Assembly (NCBI GenBank): GCA_963717125.1
Contig: CAVQVG010000003.1
Span: forward strand, 62,001 to 126,000
Direction of reading: 5' to 3'
Origin: RYN-230 sp963717125
GTDB taxonomy: Bacteria; Actinomycetota; Actinomycetes; Streptosporangiales; Streptosporangiaceae
DNA: 64,000 nucleotides
In this document: one piece after another, positions 18,095-26,307 of the stretch
Numbering within the stretch: position 1 is the first letter of the stretch
How the letters are laid out: each line of letters opens with the position of its first letter
Translations under genes and position numbers: made by a program
The notes under the pieces: generated by a model
The model's input: the letters and a program-made list of their open reading frames with translations, nothing else
Told to the model about the DNA's origin: nothing
Databases searched by the model: none

Positions 18095-20148
18095 CCGGGC
18101 TCTTCCCGTTCCTGTGCGCTGAGGAGCGTCGTGATGTCCTGGCGGCGCGCGGTGAGGGTGTGCAGGAGGTAGGGCGGCAGGGCAGGTGCGCGGGTGAGGC
18201 TGGCGTCGATCCGGGCAAGCTCGGCCCGGAGGGCGTCGCGGTTGGCGGGGGTGAAGGCGGCGTTGCGGCATCGCAGCGGCTGGCAGGTGCCGAGGTCGGG
18301 GCCGTCGCTGCGGGCGCATAGTGCCCGGGGGTGGCTGTAGATGCAGGTGACATATTCGCCGGGGTAGACGGCTGGGTCGTGGCTGTCCATCAGGCGGGCG
18401 ATCCGGCGGGAGTCGGTGGTGACCTGCCCGGCGAACCCGGCGAAGGCGCTCAGCCGGGCAGCGGCCTCTGCGGCGGCTGGTCCTGTGAGGTGGTGCTGGT
18501 GCTGGTCGGTCATGGCCAGCAGGTGCTCGCCGCGGGCGATGGCCTGCTCGGCCTCGACCTCGGCGCGGAAACCACTCGCGCTGGTCCCGGCGTAGCTCTC
18601 AAACATCTGGATGGCGTGGTGGCGGTACTGCAGCGCGCCGGCGATCGCCCCGCCGGGCCGACGGGCGATGTGCCAGGCCAGGGTGCGGCGGAACTGCCTG
18701 GTCGTCAGCGGCTCGCCGGTGCCGGGGATCGGGATGGTGCCGGCGCGGCCGGAGGCGGCGCAGTAGCCGTTGGCCCAGGCGGTGAAGTCGGCCAGGGCCT
18801 GCTGGGTGGCGGCGGTGGTCAGCACGGCGGCTGACGAGCCGGGGCGGGTGCCCTCGCGGTAAGGCAGGCGGGCGAACAGCAGCATCTGGCCGGCCGGCTG
18901 GAGCTGTTCCAGGACGGCGACGGCGCGGGCGGCGGGGTGCCCGGCGACCCAGGTTGCCCGGACGCCGCAGGTGGTGGCCTCGCCCTTGAACGCCAGGCCG
19001 GTGATCTTCCACCGGTAGGCGGTGCCGGCGCTATCCCGCTCGGTGGTCACGCAGCCGCGGGTGAGGTGCTTGATCTCGCTGTCGCGCATCCCGGTCAGGT
19101 AGGCGATCAGGATGTAGCAGGCGGTCTGCAGCATCCGGGCCAGGGTGCCGAGGCTGTCATGGCCGCGGGTGCTGTAGGCGATCCGCTCCAGCCACGGCCG
19201 CCCGTCCAGCAGGTAGGCGGGCCGGGTGTCGAGGTAGGTGCCGGTATCGACGCCGGTGCGGGCTGCGGCGGTGGTCAGCAGCGGTGAGCGGCGCAGGGTG
19301 GAGGGGTAGCAGCCGAGCTTGCGGGCCAGGAACGTGGCGTTGGGCTTGCCGCCGTATCCGGGCAGCGCCCGCTGGTTTCGCTCGTAGCTGGCGAGCAGCT
19401 CTTCCAGCACACCGGCACGCAGCCGGCGGCCGGGTGCGGCGAGCCGGGCGGCATGCAGCTGGAATCCCTCGGCCGCGGCGGCGAGGATGTCGTGGGCGAA
19501 GTCGTCGGTGAACCGCAGCGCCCACGTGATCAGCGGCCCGATCACTGTCTCGTCGATGCGGGCGGTGCGGTTCTCGCCCCGGGCGGCGTGGTTCGGCTCG
19601 CCCCACCGGTGAATCCCGCCCGGGTCGAACGGCAGCGGGTCGCTCAAGGTGGCGCGGTAGTGCCACAGCAGCCGGGCCGATGCCCGGTAGTGCGCCCGCA
19701 TTCCCCGGGTCCGGAGCGCCGCTGTCAGGTGGCGGTGGAAGTCTTCCAGGTCGGCTGGGGTGAGCCCGCTCAGGGTGGCCGGGCGGGACGGGCTCGCGGC
19801 TGAGCGGGCGCCGGCCCAGGTCAGGAAGTAGGAGACGGCGGTGAAGGTGCGGCGGACCGTGGAGATCGTGACCCTGGGCAGGCCGGGCGGGAGCGGGCCG
19901 GACAGCATGCCGTAGAACAGCTCCCTGGCCACGGCCCGGTGAGCGGCGGGAATCCGGGTGAAATCCAGGACCGCGCCTGGCTGGTGCCGCTGGAGGATCG
20001 CCGGGGTGAGCACCCACCGGTCTTCGCCGAACCGGGAGGTTTCCTCCAGCCGGGCACCGTCGCGCAACTCACGCCGGTGCAGCACGAGCGTGCCCGCCGC
20101 GCCGGGCATGCCGGATACGAAGGGGATGCGGGCGGCGGGCGCTGTCAT
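18091..20148 (-). CDS. Tyrosine recombinase, large third-type (685 aa)
   Basis: A site-specific recombinase of a multi-recombinase transposon. The N-terminal region (about 1-170) includes a SAM-like core-binding segment (RTFTAVSYFLTWAGA, LTPADLEDFHRHL). The catalytic part shows Arg box LIAYLTGMRDSEIKHL, RQFRRTLAWHIARRP and QYRHHAIQMFESYAG with the probable nucleophile Tyr. A C-terminal cysteine cluster (CIYSHPRALC, CQPLRCRN) may bind zinc. The start is ATG 20148, overlapping the upstream stop by 4 bp; the frame continues upstream to 20709 only as antisense noise. Confidence 0.8.
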   Translation of the reverse strand: MTAPAARIPFVSGMPGAAGTLVLHRRELRDGARLEETSRFGEDRWVLTPAILQRHQPGAVLDFTRIPAAHRAVARELFYGMLSGPLPPGLPRVTISTVRRTFTAVSYFLTWAGARSAASPSRPATLSGLTPADLEDFHRHLTAALRTRGMRAHYRASARLLWHYRATLSDPLPFDPGGIHRWGEPNHAARGENRTARIDETVIGPLITWALRFTDDFAHDILAAAAEGFQLHAARLAAPGRRLRAGVLEELLASYERNQRALPGYGGKPNATFLARKLGCYPSTLRRSPLLTTAAARTGVDTGTYLDTRPAYLLDGRPWLERIAYSTRGHDSLGTLARMLQTACYILIAYLTGMRDSEIKHLTRGCVTTERDSAGTAYRWKITGLAFKGEATTCGVRATWVAGHPAARAVAVLEQLQPAGQMLLFARLPYREGTRPGSSAAVLTTAATQQALADFTAWANGYCAASGRAGTIPIPGTGEPLTTRQFRRTLAWHIARRPGGAIAGALQYRHHAIQMFESYAGTSASGFRAEVEAEQAIARGEHLLAMTDQHQHHLTGPAAAEAAARLSAFAGFAGQVTTDSRRIARLMDSHDPAVYPGEYVTCIYSHPRALCARSDGPDLGTCQPLRCRNAAFTPANRDALRAELARIDASLTRAPALPPYLLHTLTARRQDITTLLSAQEREEPG

Positions 20149-21989
20149 GGGCGTTCCCGGATGCCCTCGGCGAGGTCGAGCAGGCTGCCGGCCGGCATGA
20201 CGGCTTCGGCGGCCTGGACCTCGGCGGGGGTGAACTCGGGCAGGACATGGTGGCGGATCGCCGCCCAGGCTGGTCCGTAACGTCGCCACCACCCGGCGGC
20301 GTTGACTTGCTCGCGGCGCTGTTCCAGGTCCCGGGCAAGGGCGAGCAGCCGGGGCAGGTGGGTGGTGGTGATCAGGCAGTTCCCGCAGTGGAAGCAGTCC
20401 AGGAATGACGCCCGGCAGGTGCCGGCGTTCCATGGCCCGGCGTCCCGGCCGGTGCAGGCCGCCCACGCGGTGTCCAGCTCCCCGGCGGCGGCCCGCCGCG
20501 CGGTCCCGGCGTCCAGCCCGGCCGCGTCCGCGGCACCGGTTCCGGGGGCCGGCGGCGGGCCGGGGATGACGCGCAGCGTTCCGCGGTGGCCGGCCAGCGC
20601 CCGGGCGTGGGCGTCGAACGCGGCCCGCTCGGCGTCGCCGAGCGCCGCGCAGATGGTTTCCTCGGCCCAGGCGGTGACGGCGGGATCGGCCCGCAGGTAG
20701 CTGTTCCACAGGACTTGCATAGTGTTGGTGCGGGCCGCGGAGGGCAGGTGGCCGCCGAGCTGGCGGGTGCGGCGGACCTCGGCGCTAGTGCGCAGCCGCC
20801 CCAGCCGCACCGCCAGCGGGTTGCCGTCATCGCCGAGCAAGCCGTGGCGGCGGGCCCAGGCGTTCAGCGGCAGCAGGTCGCCGAGCCGGCTCGCGAACGG
20901 GTCGTGGTGCTCGGCAGTGCCGCTCACGCCGTGCTGGCCGTTGCGCCAGACCAACCACAGCGACGGAGAGCCGGTGATCTCCCGGCTCCGCGCGGTCAGC
21001 TCCGCGATCATCAGGTAGCAGCCGCCCGGAGTGTGCAGGCGCCGGTCCGGCGGGCCGGTCTCCCAGACCGCCTGCCCGCTCCAGTGCCCAGGGCCGCGGC
21101 GGCGCTTAGTCACGGTGACCTCGACGGCCTTGCCGTCCAGGAGCCGGTGGGCGGCGGGCAGTTCCTTCACTGTCTCACCGTTACGGCCGCTCAGGGCAAC
21201 CATCAAGACCAGCAGCGGGGGCAGGTCCTCGCGGATCAGGAACAGCCGCGCGGCGATTCGCCTGCGCTCGGCGCTGTTCCCCCCGGCGGGCACGATCCCG
21301 GTCGCCGCGATCACGGCGAGCAGGCCGGCGAGAGCGCGGTCGGCGGGGGACAGCGTGTCCGGGCCGGCCTCAAGACAGCGCAGCAGTTCGGTGGCCGCCC
21401 CGATCCGGGCATTGATCGCCACTGCGTCGGAGCGGGCCGCGGCCAGGATCCGGGCCAGTTCCCCGTCGGAGTATCCAGGCTGGCCGGGCAGGCGCGGGTC
21501 GGCGAACCTGCGGCCCAGGTAATCGGCGACCTCCGGGACCAGCAGGCTCCGCAGCGGCTCCTGGCCGAGCAGGGCCAGGACCTGACGCAGCTCACGCAGC
21601 CCGGCCGCCGGACCCGCCGTCGTGGCCCGGGCAGCGCGGAACAGGTCCAGGTGCGCGGCCCGCAGGCTGCCCGGGGCGGCTGGCTGGGGCTGCTGGCTGT
21701 CCAGGAACCGCAGGAACCGGGCGGTGACCTGCCAGGCGGCCGACGCCGAGGCAAGGGTCCGCAGCCCACCGCCCGGCCCGGTCCGGGCGGCGAACGCCGC
21801 CGCCACCGGCTCATGCCACCCCGGCACGGGCAGGCCGGCGAACCTGAACACGCCCCTGCGGCCGTCATCACCAGTGAACGCCACCTCCGCGCCGCCCGCC
21901 CCGGCCCTTGCCGCAGGCGGGCGCTGATAACCACCGCAGGGCAGCGGTGAGCGGCGGCCCCGACCGGTCCGCGCCGCCGTGCCGGTCAC
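20145..21989 (-). CDS. Tyrosine recombinase, second-type (614 aa)
   Basis: A partner recombinase translated just before the 685-aa one (ATGA overlap at 20145-20148) and just after the truncated first one (overlap at 21986-21989). The core-binding-like region lies around residues 65-200 (WQVTARFLRFLDSQQPQP). The box I Arg is in LVALSGRNGETVKELPA. A basic KRRRGPGHWSGQAV stretch follows, then the LRTSAEVRRTRQLGGHL region. A C-terminal FLDCFHCGNC knuckle resembles the zinc site of Tn554 TnpB relatives. It probably acts as a complex with its neighbours. Confidence 0.75.
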   Translation of the reverse strand: MTGTAARTGRGRRSPLPCGGYQRPPAARAGAGGAEVAFTGDDGRRGVFRFAGLPVPGWHEPVAAAFAARTGPGGGLRTLASASAAWQVTARFLRFLDSQQPQPAAPGSLRAAHLDLFRAARATTAGPAAGLRELRQVLALLGQEPLRSLLVPEVADYLGRRFADPRLPGQPGYSDGELARILAAARSDAVAINARIGAATELLRCLEAGPDTLSPADRALAGLLAVIAATGIVPAGGNSAERRRIAARLFLIREDLPPLLVLMVALSGRNGETVKELPAAHRLLDGKAVEVTVTKRRRGPGHWSGQAVWETGPPDRRLHTPGGCYLMIAELTARSREITGSPSLWLVWRNGQHGVSGTAEHHDPFASRLGDLLPLNAWARRHGLLGDDGNPLAVRLGRLRTSAEVRRTRQLGGHLPSAARTNTMQVLWNSYLRADPAVTAWAEETICAALGDAERAAFDAHARALAGHRGTLRVIPGPPPAPGTGAADAAGLDAGTARRAAAGELDTAWAACTGRDAGPWNAGTCRASFLDCFHCGNCLITTTHLPRLLALARDLEQRREQVNAAGWWRRYGPAWAAIRHHVLPEFTPAEVQAAEAVMPAGSLLDLAEGIRERP

Positions 21990-22310
21990 GGCGCCACCCC
22001 GGGACTAGGTGCGGGCTCCCAGTCGTCCGGGATCAGCGCCATCCGGGTTTCCATCTCCAGTTCCTGCAGCACATGCAGGTACTTCAGCGTGGTCGCAGCC
22101 GAGCGGTGACCGAGGCGGCGCCGCACCCAGTCCAGCGGATCGCCGAAGATCCGTTGATACTCCCCGCGCTGACCCGCGGTCATCGCGGCGAGCTCGGCGA
22201 TGTGGCCGCGCTGCAGCTGCTCCAGGGTCGCGACGGCGAAGGTATGGCGCAGCATGTGCGGGTGACAGGTGACCAGCACCCCCGCCCGCTGGCAGCGGGC
22301 GCTCGCGGTG
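21986..22310 (-). pseudogene. Tyrosine integrase, first-type, C-terminal stub
   Basis: About 100 codons remain: CHPHMLRHTFAVATLEQL (box II), DWVRRRLGHRSAATTLKYL and the nucleophile region YLHVLQELEMETRMALIPDD. These match the smaller, leading recombinase of Tn554-like or recombinase-in-trio elements, normally about 350-400 aa. The N-terminal two thirds are gone and the frame runs directly into a truncated radical SAM gene near 22.31 kb. The 4-bp overlap with the next gene shows this was its normal operon position. Confidence 0.75.
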
Positions 22311-22319
22311 CGATCGCAA

Positions 22320-22788
22320 GGCTCGGAACGGTCTGCGCGAACATGGAACTGAAGCCGACTACGTCCGCCTCGCCGAGGCCGTACTGGTCGGCTAGTCCCT
22401 GGCAGAATCCGTAGAGCGCACTGCGCCGCCGCAGGATAGTCCCACGGAAGGTGTCGTACTGGCGACCCGCGTAGTAGCGAGTGAAGTATTCCTCAGCGTT
22501 GTCCTCATCATCAGGGAAGGCCACGGCCCGAAACAGCCAATCCCCAATTCCGGCCAGATTTTCCGATAGGTCGCTGGTAATTGTGTCGTAAAGGTCAGCG
22601 CCAAGAAACCGGACAAAGTCATGACTGGAATAGCATACCCGCACGTTGAACTCGTCGTCGAAGTCTCGGCGCACCAGTGCGGCAAGCTGGCTCAGTGCGA
22701 ATGATGGCAGTCGCCGATCGGCGAATGGCATGTTGACCAGGACGACTTCACGCAGCTGGATCTCCTTTTGGAAGGAAAGGTCCATCAA
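22320..22788 (-). pseudogene. RiPP-maturation radical SAM protein 1, N-terminal part
   Basis: About 155 codons are left: REVVLVNMPFADRRLPSFAL, VRVCYSSHDFVRFLGADLYD, GIGDWLFRAVAFPDDEDNAE, GEADVVGFSSMFAQTVPSLA. This is the B12-binding-like N-terminal domain of the RiPP maturation radical SAM 1 family. The CxxxCxxC iron-sulfur motif and the whole catalytic barrel are missing: the gene is cut at about 22.32 kb where the recombinase stub begins. The start is ATG 22788 with AAAAGGAG upstream. It marks a lost peptide-modification cluster. Confidence 0.75.
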
Positions 22789-22978
22789 TTAATTTGCCGG
22801 ACGACCCTGCGTGGGCAGGAATTTCTTGGCGCGATTGCCGCATGGCCATGGCCTCCACGATGACTGGGGCTTCCTGTGCCGCCACGTCAGCCTTCCACGG
22901 CGCCCCAGTACGTTGCCAAGGAACAAGGAAGCCGAGCGCCGGACGCGTGGGTGCCGGGTTGCCGGAGAGCATTGTCAT
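22748..22978 (-). CDS. Possible RiPP precursor peptide (76 aa)
   Basis: A short frame lies directly upstream of the radical SAM gene and overlaps its start by about 40 bp. It reads MTMLSGNPAPTRPALGFLVP with a hydrophilic C-terminus including SRQEIPAHAGSSGKLIDGPF. Precursor genes of radical SAM 1 systems usually sit here and are this small. I see no cysteine and no recognisable leader motif, and the ribosome site is weak. It could be non-coding. Confidence 0.3.
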   Translation of the reverse strand: MTMLSGNPAPTRPALGFLVPWQRTGAPWKADVAAQEAPVIVEAMAMRQSRQEIPAHAGSSGKLIDGPFLPKGDPAA

Positions 22979-23220
22979 TAGGTGCTAGCCTTCGCGCGAT
23001 CTGATCAGCCCAAGTGCGGCTCAGAGTAGGCGAGACTGACCGGGAACGGCCAGGCAACCAAGCGGCAACTTTCCCTTGCCAGTTGCCTGCTAGCCGCCTG
23101 GATTCGCGCCAAGCCGGTCAGTCGATAAAAGTCGTTGCCTAGTTGCAGGGAATGGAAAGGATCGCTGAGCTCTGTCGCGTTGGGCGATCGTGGGCAGCGC
23201 CGAGCCACCAGGCGTGGCTG

Positions 23221-23490
23221 TCAGATGGCCATCACGGGGTCGTCGAAGGCGGCGCGGAGTCGGTGTCGGTCGGGGACGTCGGTGGCGATGTCGTAGTGAC
23301 CGCGGCGGAGGTCCTGGACGAAGGCGTGGCCAATGGCGATCGTGCGCACGGAACGCTCGCGTTTCAGGCCACGCATCGGTCTCAGCCTCGCTTTGAGTCG
23401 ATCATGGTCTGCTTCGATCGGATTGTTTGCGTACTGCTCGACGGTGTGCAGCGCCGACGGGGCGAGCTGGCCCAGGACGCGTGTGGGGTG
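23221..23490 (-). mobile_element. IS6-family transposase C-terminal fragment
   Basis: The segments HTVEQYANNPIEADHDRLKA, RLRPMRGLKRERSVRTIAIG and HAFVQDLRRGHYDIATDV are the end of an IS6-type DDE transposase, carrying the final catalytic Glu in the ANNPIEADH stretch. Upstream homology stops near 23.49 kb, where an IS1380 fragment on the other strand begins. No start or terminal repeats are visible. Confidence 0.8.
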
Positions 23491-23499
23491 CGATGGGGC

Positions 23500-24296
23500 C
23501 GGGGCCAGCCACCGGCTCATCGAGCGGCTGGATGAACTTGCACGGAGGCCTGGGCACCAGCTGGTCTACTCCGTCGGCTGGGAACTGGGCGAACGTGAAC
23601 GGCACGCGCTGCGGCGCGTGCCACCCGGAGCCTGGCAGGCTGCGGTTGATGGCCGTGGCCGGGTCCGGGAACGCCGCGCCGCGCAGGCCTGCGCAGAACG
23701 GCACTGCGCGCATCGGCGGTGCTGGGTCCAGGAGGCCCACGTGACCGAGCTGACCGGCCTGCTGCGCGAAAGCCCAGACGGGGACCACCTCGCCGGCTGG
23801 CCCGCCAGCATGCGGATCTTCGCCCGCCGCGAGCGGCCGCACCCCGGCGCCCAGCTGTCCCTGTTCGAGGAAGCCGATGACTGGCGCTACAGCCTCTGGG
23901 TCACCAACCTGCCCGCTGGCGTGCGCGGCTGGCGCGGCTGGCGCGGCCTATATCGATGCTGCACACAGGGTGCACGCGCGGGTTGAGGACGCCATCCGCA
24001 CCGGGAAAGACTGCGGCGTCGGCAAGTTCCCCTCCCATGACTTTGCGCTCAACTCCGCCTGGCTGGCCGCCTCGCTCACCGCCGCGGCCCTGCTGGTCTG
24101 GCTCAGGCTGCTGGCTCTCGACGGCGATCTGGCCCGCGCGGAACCCAAGACCCTGCGCTACCGGCTACTGTACGCCGCCGCCCGGCTGACCCGCACCAGC
24201 CGGCGCCGCCAGCTGAAGATCGCCGCCACCTGGCCATGGGCCGACGCCATCGCCACCGCCTGGACCAGGATCACCGCCCTGCCACAAGCACCCTGA
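23500..24296 (+). mobile_element. IS1380-family transposase fragment, frameshifted
   Basis: Two frames joined near 23.945 kb give DELARRPGHQLVYSVGW, PASMRIFARRERPHPGAQLS, DDWRYSLWVTNLPAG, then HRVHARVEDAIRTGKDCGVG, LNSAWLAASLTAAALLVWLR and ATWPWADAIATAWTRI. This is the C-terminal half of an IS1380-type transposase. The slip lies in a G/C-rich repeat (GCGCGGCTG units). The N-terminal half is missing and the element is inactive. Confidence 0.8.
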
Positions 24297-24379
24297 CCAG
24301 CAGCAAGACATCCCTGCGACCACCGAAGACCTGGGGGACCGTGGAACCCCGGCCACCCGGCCCGGCAGCCGGGCCGCTG

Positions 24380-24810
24380 TCATACCCCCACCCTAAAATT
24401 AAGATCATCACGGGGTCTCAGACACCCCAGAAGGCCGGCAACCTTACTGGGTGAATCATCCGGGCTAAGGGCCGCGCAGACGTAACTCGCAGCTGTACCG
24501 CTGCCGAACTCCCAGGCCGCCCAGGCCGCATAGGCGATATCGTTGGTGCGCCAATTGTCAAATTCGTAGCCGCAAGTCCAGTCGTAACACCGCACGCCGT
24601 AAAGGCCAGCCAGGTCGTAGTTCGTGAGCGGGTTCTGGCCGACGTAGTCGTAAGGATTGGCCGAGCCGCCAGGGTGTGGGTCAACCTGATCGAACCGCCC
24701 GTCTGCCGTGGAGTAGGCACGGGCCCCCATGAGGAGATCACCGCCGAGTGCATCGCCGGAAATCAGGTACCCGCCCAGCCAGCCATAGGCACCTATTGCC
24801 CCGGTCTCAG
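24380..24810 (-). pseudogene. RHS-repeat core and tip, orphan fragment
   Basis: The sequence reads YGWLGGYLISGDALGGDLLM, GARAYSTADGRFDQVDP and NPYDYVGQNPLTNYDLAGLY, the closing core of RHS/YD-repeat proteins. About 70 residues of unique C-terminal tip follow (YDWTCGYEFDNW, AYAAWAAWEFGSGTAASYVC). The thousands of bases expected upstream are absent. The tip could be a polymorphic toxin domain, but it is unrecognised and no immunity gene lies next to it. Confidence 0.65.
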
Positions 24811-24886
24811 GAATACCGAACTCATTGTATATACAGGGCGAACCGCTCGCTGGCCTTCGCCAGCAGGGGATGCGGTACCTCTTCCC

Positions 24887-25453
24887 TCATCCGGGGTTCG
24901 TCTCGTTACCGCTGTCGCGGAAGAGCTTGGGCAGGGCCTCGATGAACTCCTCGTGCCAGGCGAGCTCTGCCTCGACCCGGATCAGGGTGTGACGGAAACC
25001 CAACTCCTCGATGCCGGTCAGGTAGGGTGCGGCGGTGTCGTGAAGCTGCCGCAGGGACGCGAGCTGGGCGGCGATGTTTGCCCGGCGGCCCTCCATCACG
25101 GCGCGGAGCTCGTCTTCGGGCAAGCCGGCGGCGTTCTGCAGGGCGATGTCGACGGGGTCGGGGCGGTGCCGGGTGTCGCGCAGCACCCGGTCGCGGGTCG
25201 CGGTCATCTCCGCGCGGCCCGCGTCGGTGATCTCGTAGACGGTGCGGGATGGCATGTTGCCCTCCTGCTCGGAGCGCACGACCTGGATGGCGCCCTCGGC
25301 GGCCATCCGGTGCAGCGCGCCGTAGAGGGATCCTTGCTTGATGTCGGTCCACAGCTCGGTGCGGTCCAGCTGCGCGGCGCGGCGGATCTGGTGGCCGTAC
25401 ATCGGCCCGCCACGGTCGAGCGCGCCCAGGATGAACAGGCGAGTGGTATTCAT
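24887..25453 (-). CDS. PadR-family transcriptional regulator
   Basis: A winged-helix repressor (about 188 aa from ATG 25453; a TTG 12 bp upstream is possible). The N-terminal DNA-binding domain is MNTTRLFILGALDRGGPMYG, IKQGSLYGALHRMAAEGAI and SRTVYEITDAGRAEM; a helical dimerisation domain follows (about 100-185). No ribosome site is visible, so it is probably leaderless. A half-site GTCAATCACGACTAG directly upstream also occurs in the efflux pump promoter at 27.95 kb. It therefore probably represses itself and the pump, and releases when a phenolic-type or drug ligand binds, as family members do. Confidence 0.85.
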   Translation of the reverse strand: MNTTRLFILGALDRGGPMYGHQIRRAAQLDRTELWTDIKQGSLYGALHRMAAEGAIQVVRSEQEGNMPSRTVYEITDAGRAEMTATRDRVLRDTRHRPDPVDIALQNAAGLPEDELRAVMEGRRANIAAQLASLRQLHDTAAPYLTGIEELGFRHTLIRVEAELAWHEEFIEALPKLFRDSGNETNPG

Positions 25454-25460
25454 ACGAGTA

Positions 25461-25475
25461 GTCAATCACGACTAG
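25461..25475. promoter_or_regulatory. Candidate PadR operator (own promoter)
   Basis: GTCAATCACGACTAG agrees at 13 of 16 positions (counting the next base) with one arm of the dyad at 27941-27966. It lies 8-22 bases upstream of the PadR ATG, where a repressor would block a leaderless promoter. Confidence 0.5.
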
Positions 25476-25552
25476 GCTGACGGCGGCTAGTGGCCCCGCG
25501 CCGGCGTGCCGACGCGGGGCCGGGCGCGGGCGGGGTCCCGGGCCGGGGGGGG

Positions 25553-26307
25553 TTAGCTGACGGTGAGGCTGCCGTGCATGCCCATCTGGGCGTGGCCGGG
25601 CATGGGGCAGACGTACTGGTACCGGCCGCCTGGACCGGCGGTGAAGGTGATGGTCTCCGCGCCGTCGCCGGCGCTGGTGGGGTCGCCGAGTGCGCGGGCG
25701 AACGCTCCGGGCAGCGCGGGCTGCCCGATGTGGAACGGGAAGGGCGGCCCGGTGCTGGTCACCTCCCAGCCGTGGGCCTGGTCGGGGTCGGCGTTGATGA
25801 ACTCGACCGTGACGGTGGCGCGGGCGGGGATGATGAGGGCGGGGTTGACCAAGCCGCCGATCCGGAAGGTCATGTCAGGACCGCCCGGCGGGACGGCCGC
25901 GACGGTGAAGGACACCCGCGAGGAGGTGAACGTGATGGTGTTGCCTGCCTCGTGTGCCCCCGGGGGGACGGCGCCGGCCATTGCCTGTGCCTGGGAGGCG
26001 GGCACGTATATCGGGGAGTCGGCGGCGAGCTGGGTGCCGGTCTGCTGCGCTATCGAGGTGGCGAGCTGGTTGTTGCTGTACCCGGTCGCGGACTCGGCAG
26101 GCATCCCGGTGCCGCCCGCCGCGGGCGTCCCCGTGGCCGGGGTAGCGGTGTCGGCCGGGGCCGTGGCGGTGTCGGCGGGGGGCGTGGTGGTGCTGGCGGA
26201 GCCGGCGCCGCGGCCAGGGTGGTGGTGTTCGCCGCGAGGAGGTAGCCGGCGCTGCCGGCGACGACGATGGCGAGGGCGATGGCGAGCACTGTCTCGCGCC
26301 GGGTCAT
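25553..26307 (-). pseudogene. Sulfocyanin/rusticyanin-like cupredoxin, frame break in linker
   Basis: The C-terminal cupredoxin domain carries type 1 copper ligands His (QAHGWEV) and the YVCPMPGHAQMGMHG loop (Cys, His, Met). The N-terminal signal/anchor MTRRETVLAIALAIVVAGSA with GYLLAAN starts at ATG 26307 and overlaps the efflux pump stop (ATGA). Between them the frame slips by one base in a G/C run near 26.20 kb, inside a Pro/Thr/Ala linker. The protein would be an exported, membrane-tethered electron carrier. The break could be real or a homopolymer error; both halves are well conserved. Confidence 0.75.

Noticed and set aside
18091..20709. 872-aa recombinase starting at 20709
   Set aside because: The extra 187 residues are Arg/Pro-rich antisense of the upstream recombinase; ATG 20148 with a 4-bp overlap is the natural start.
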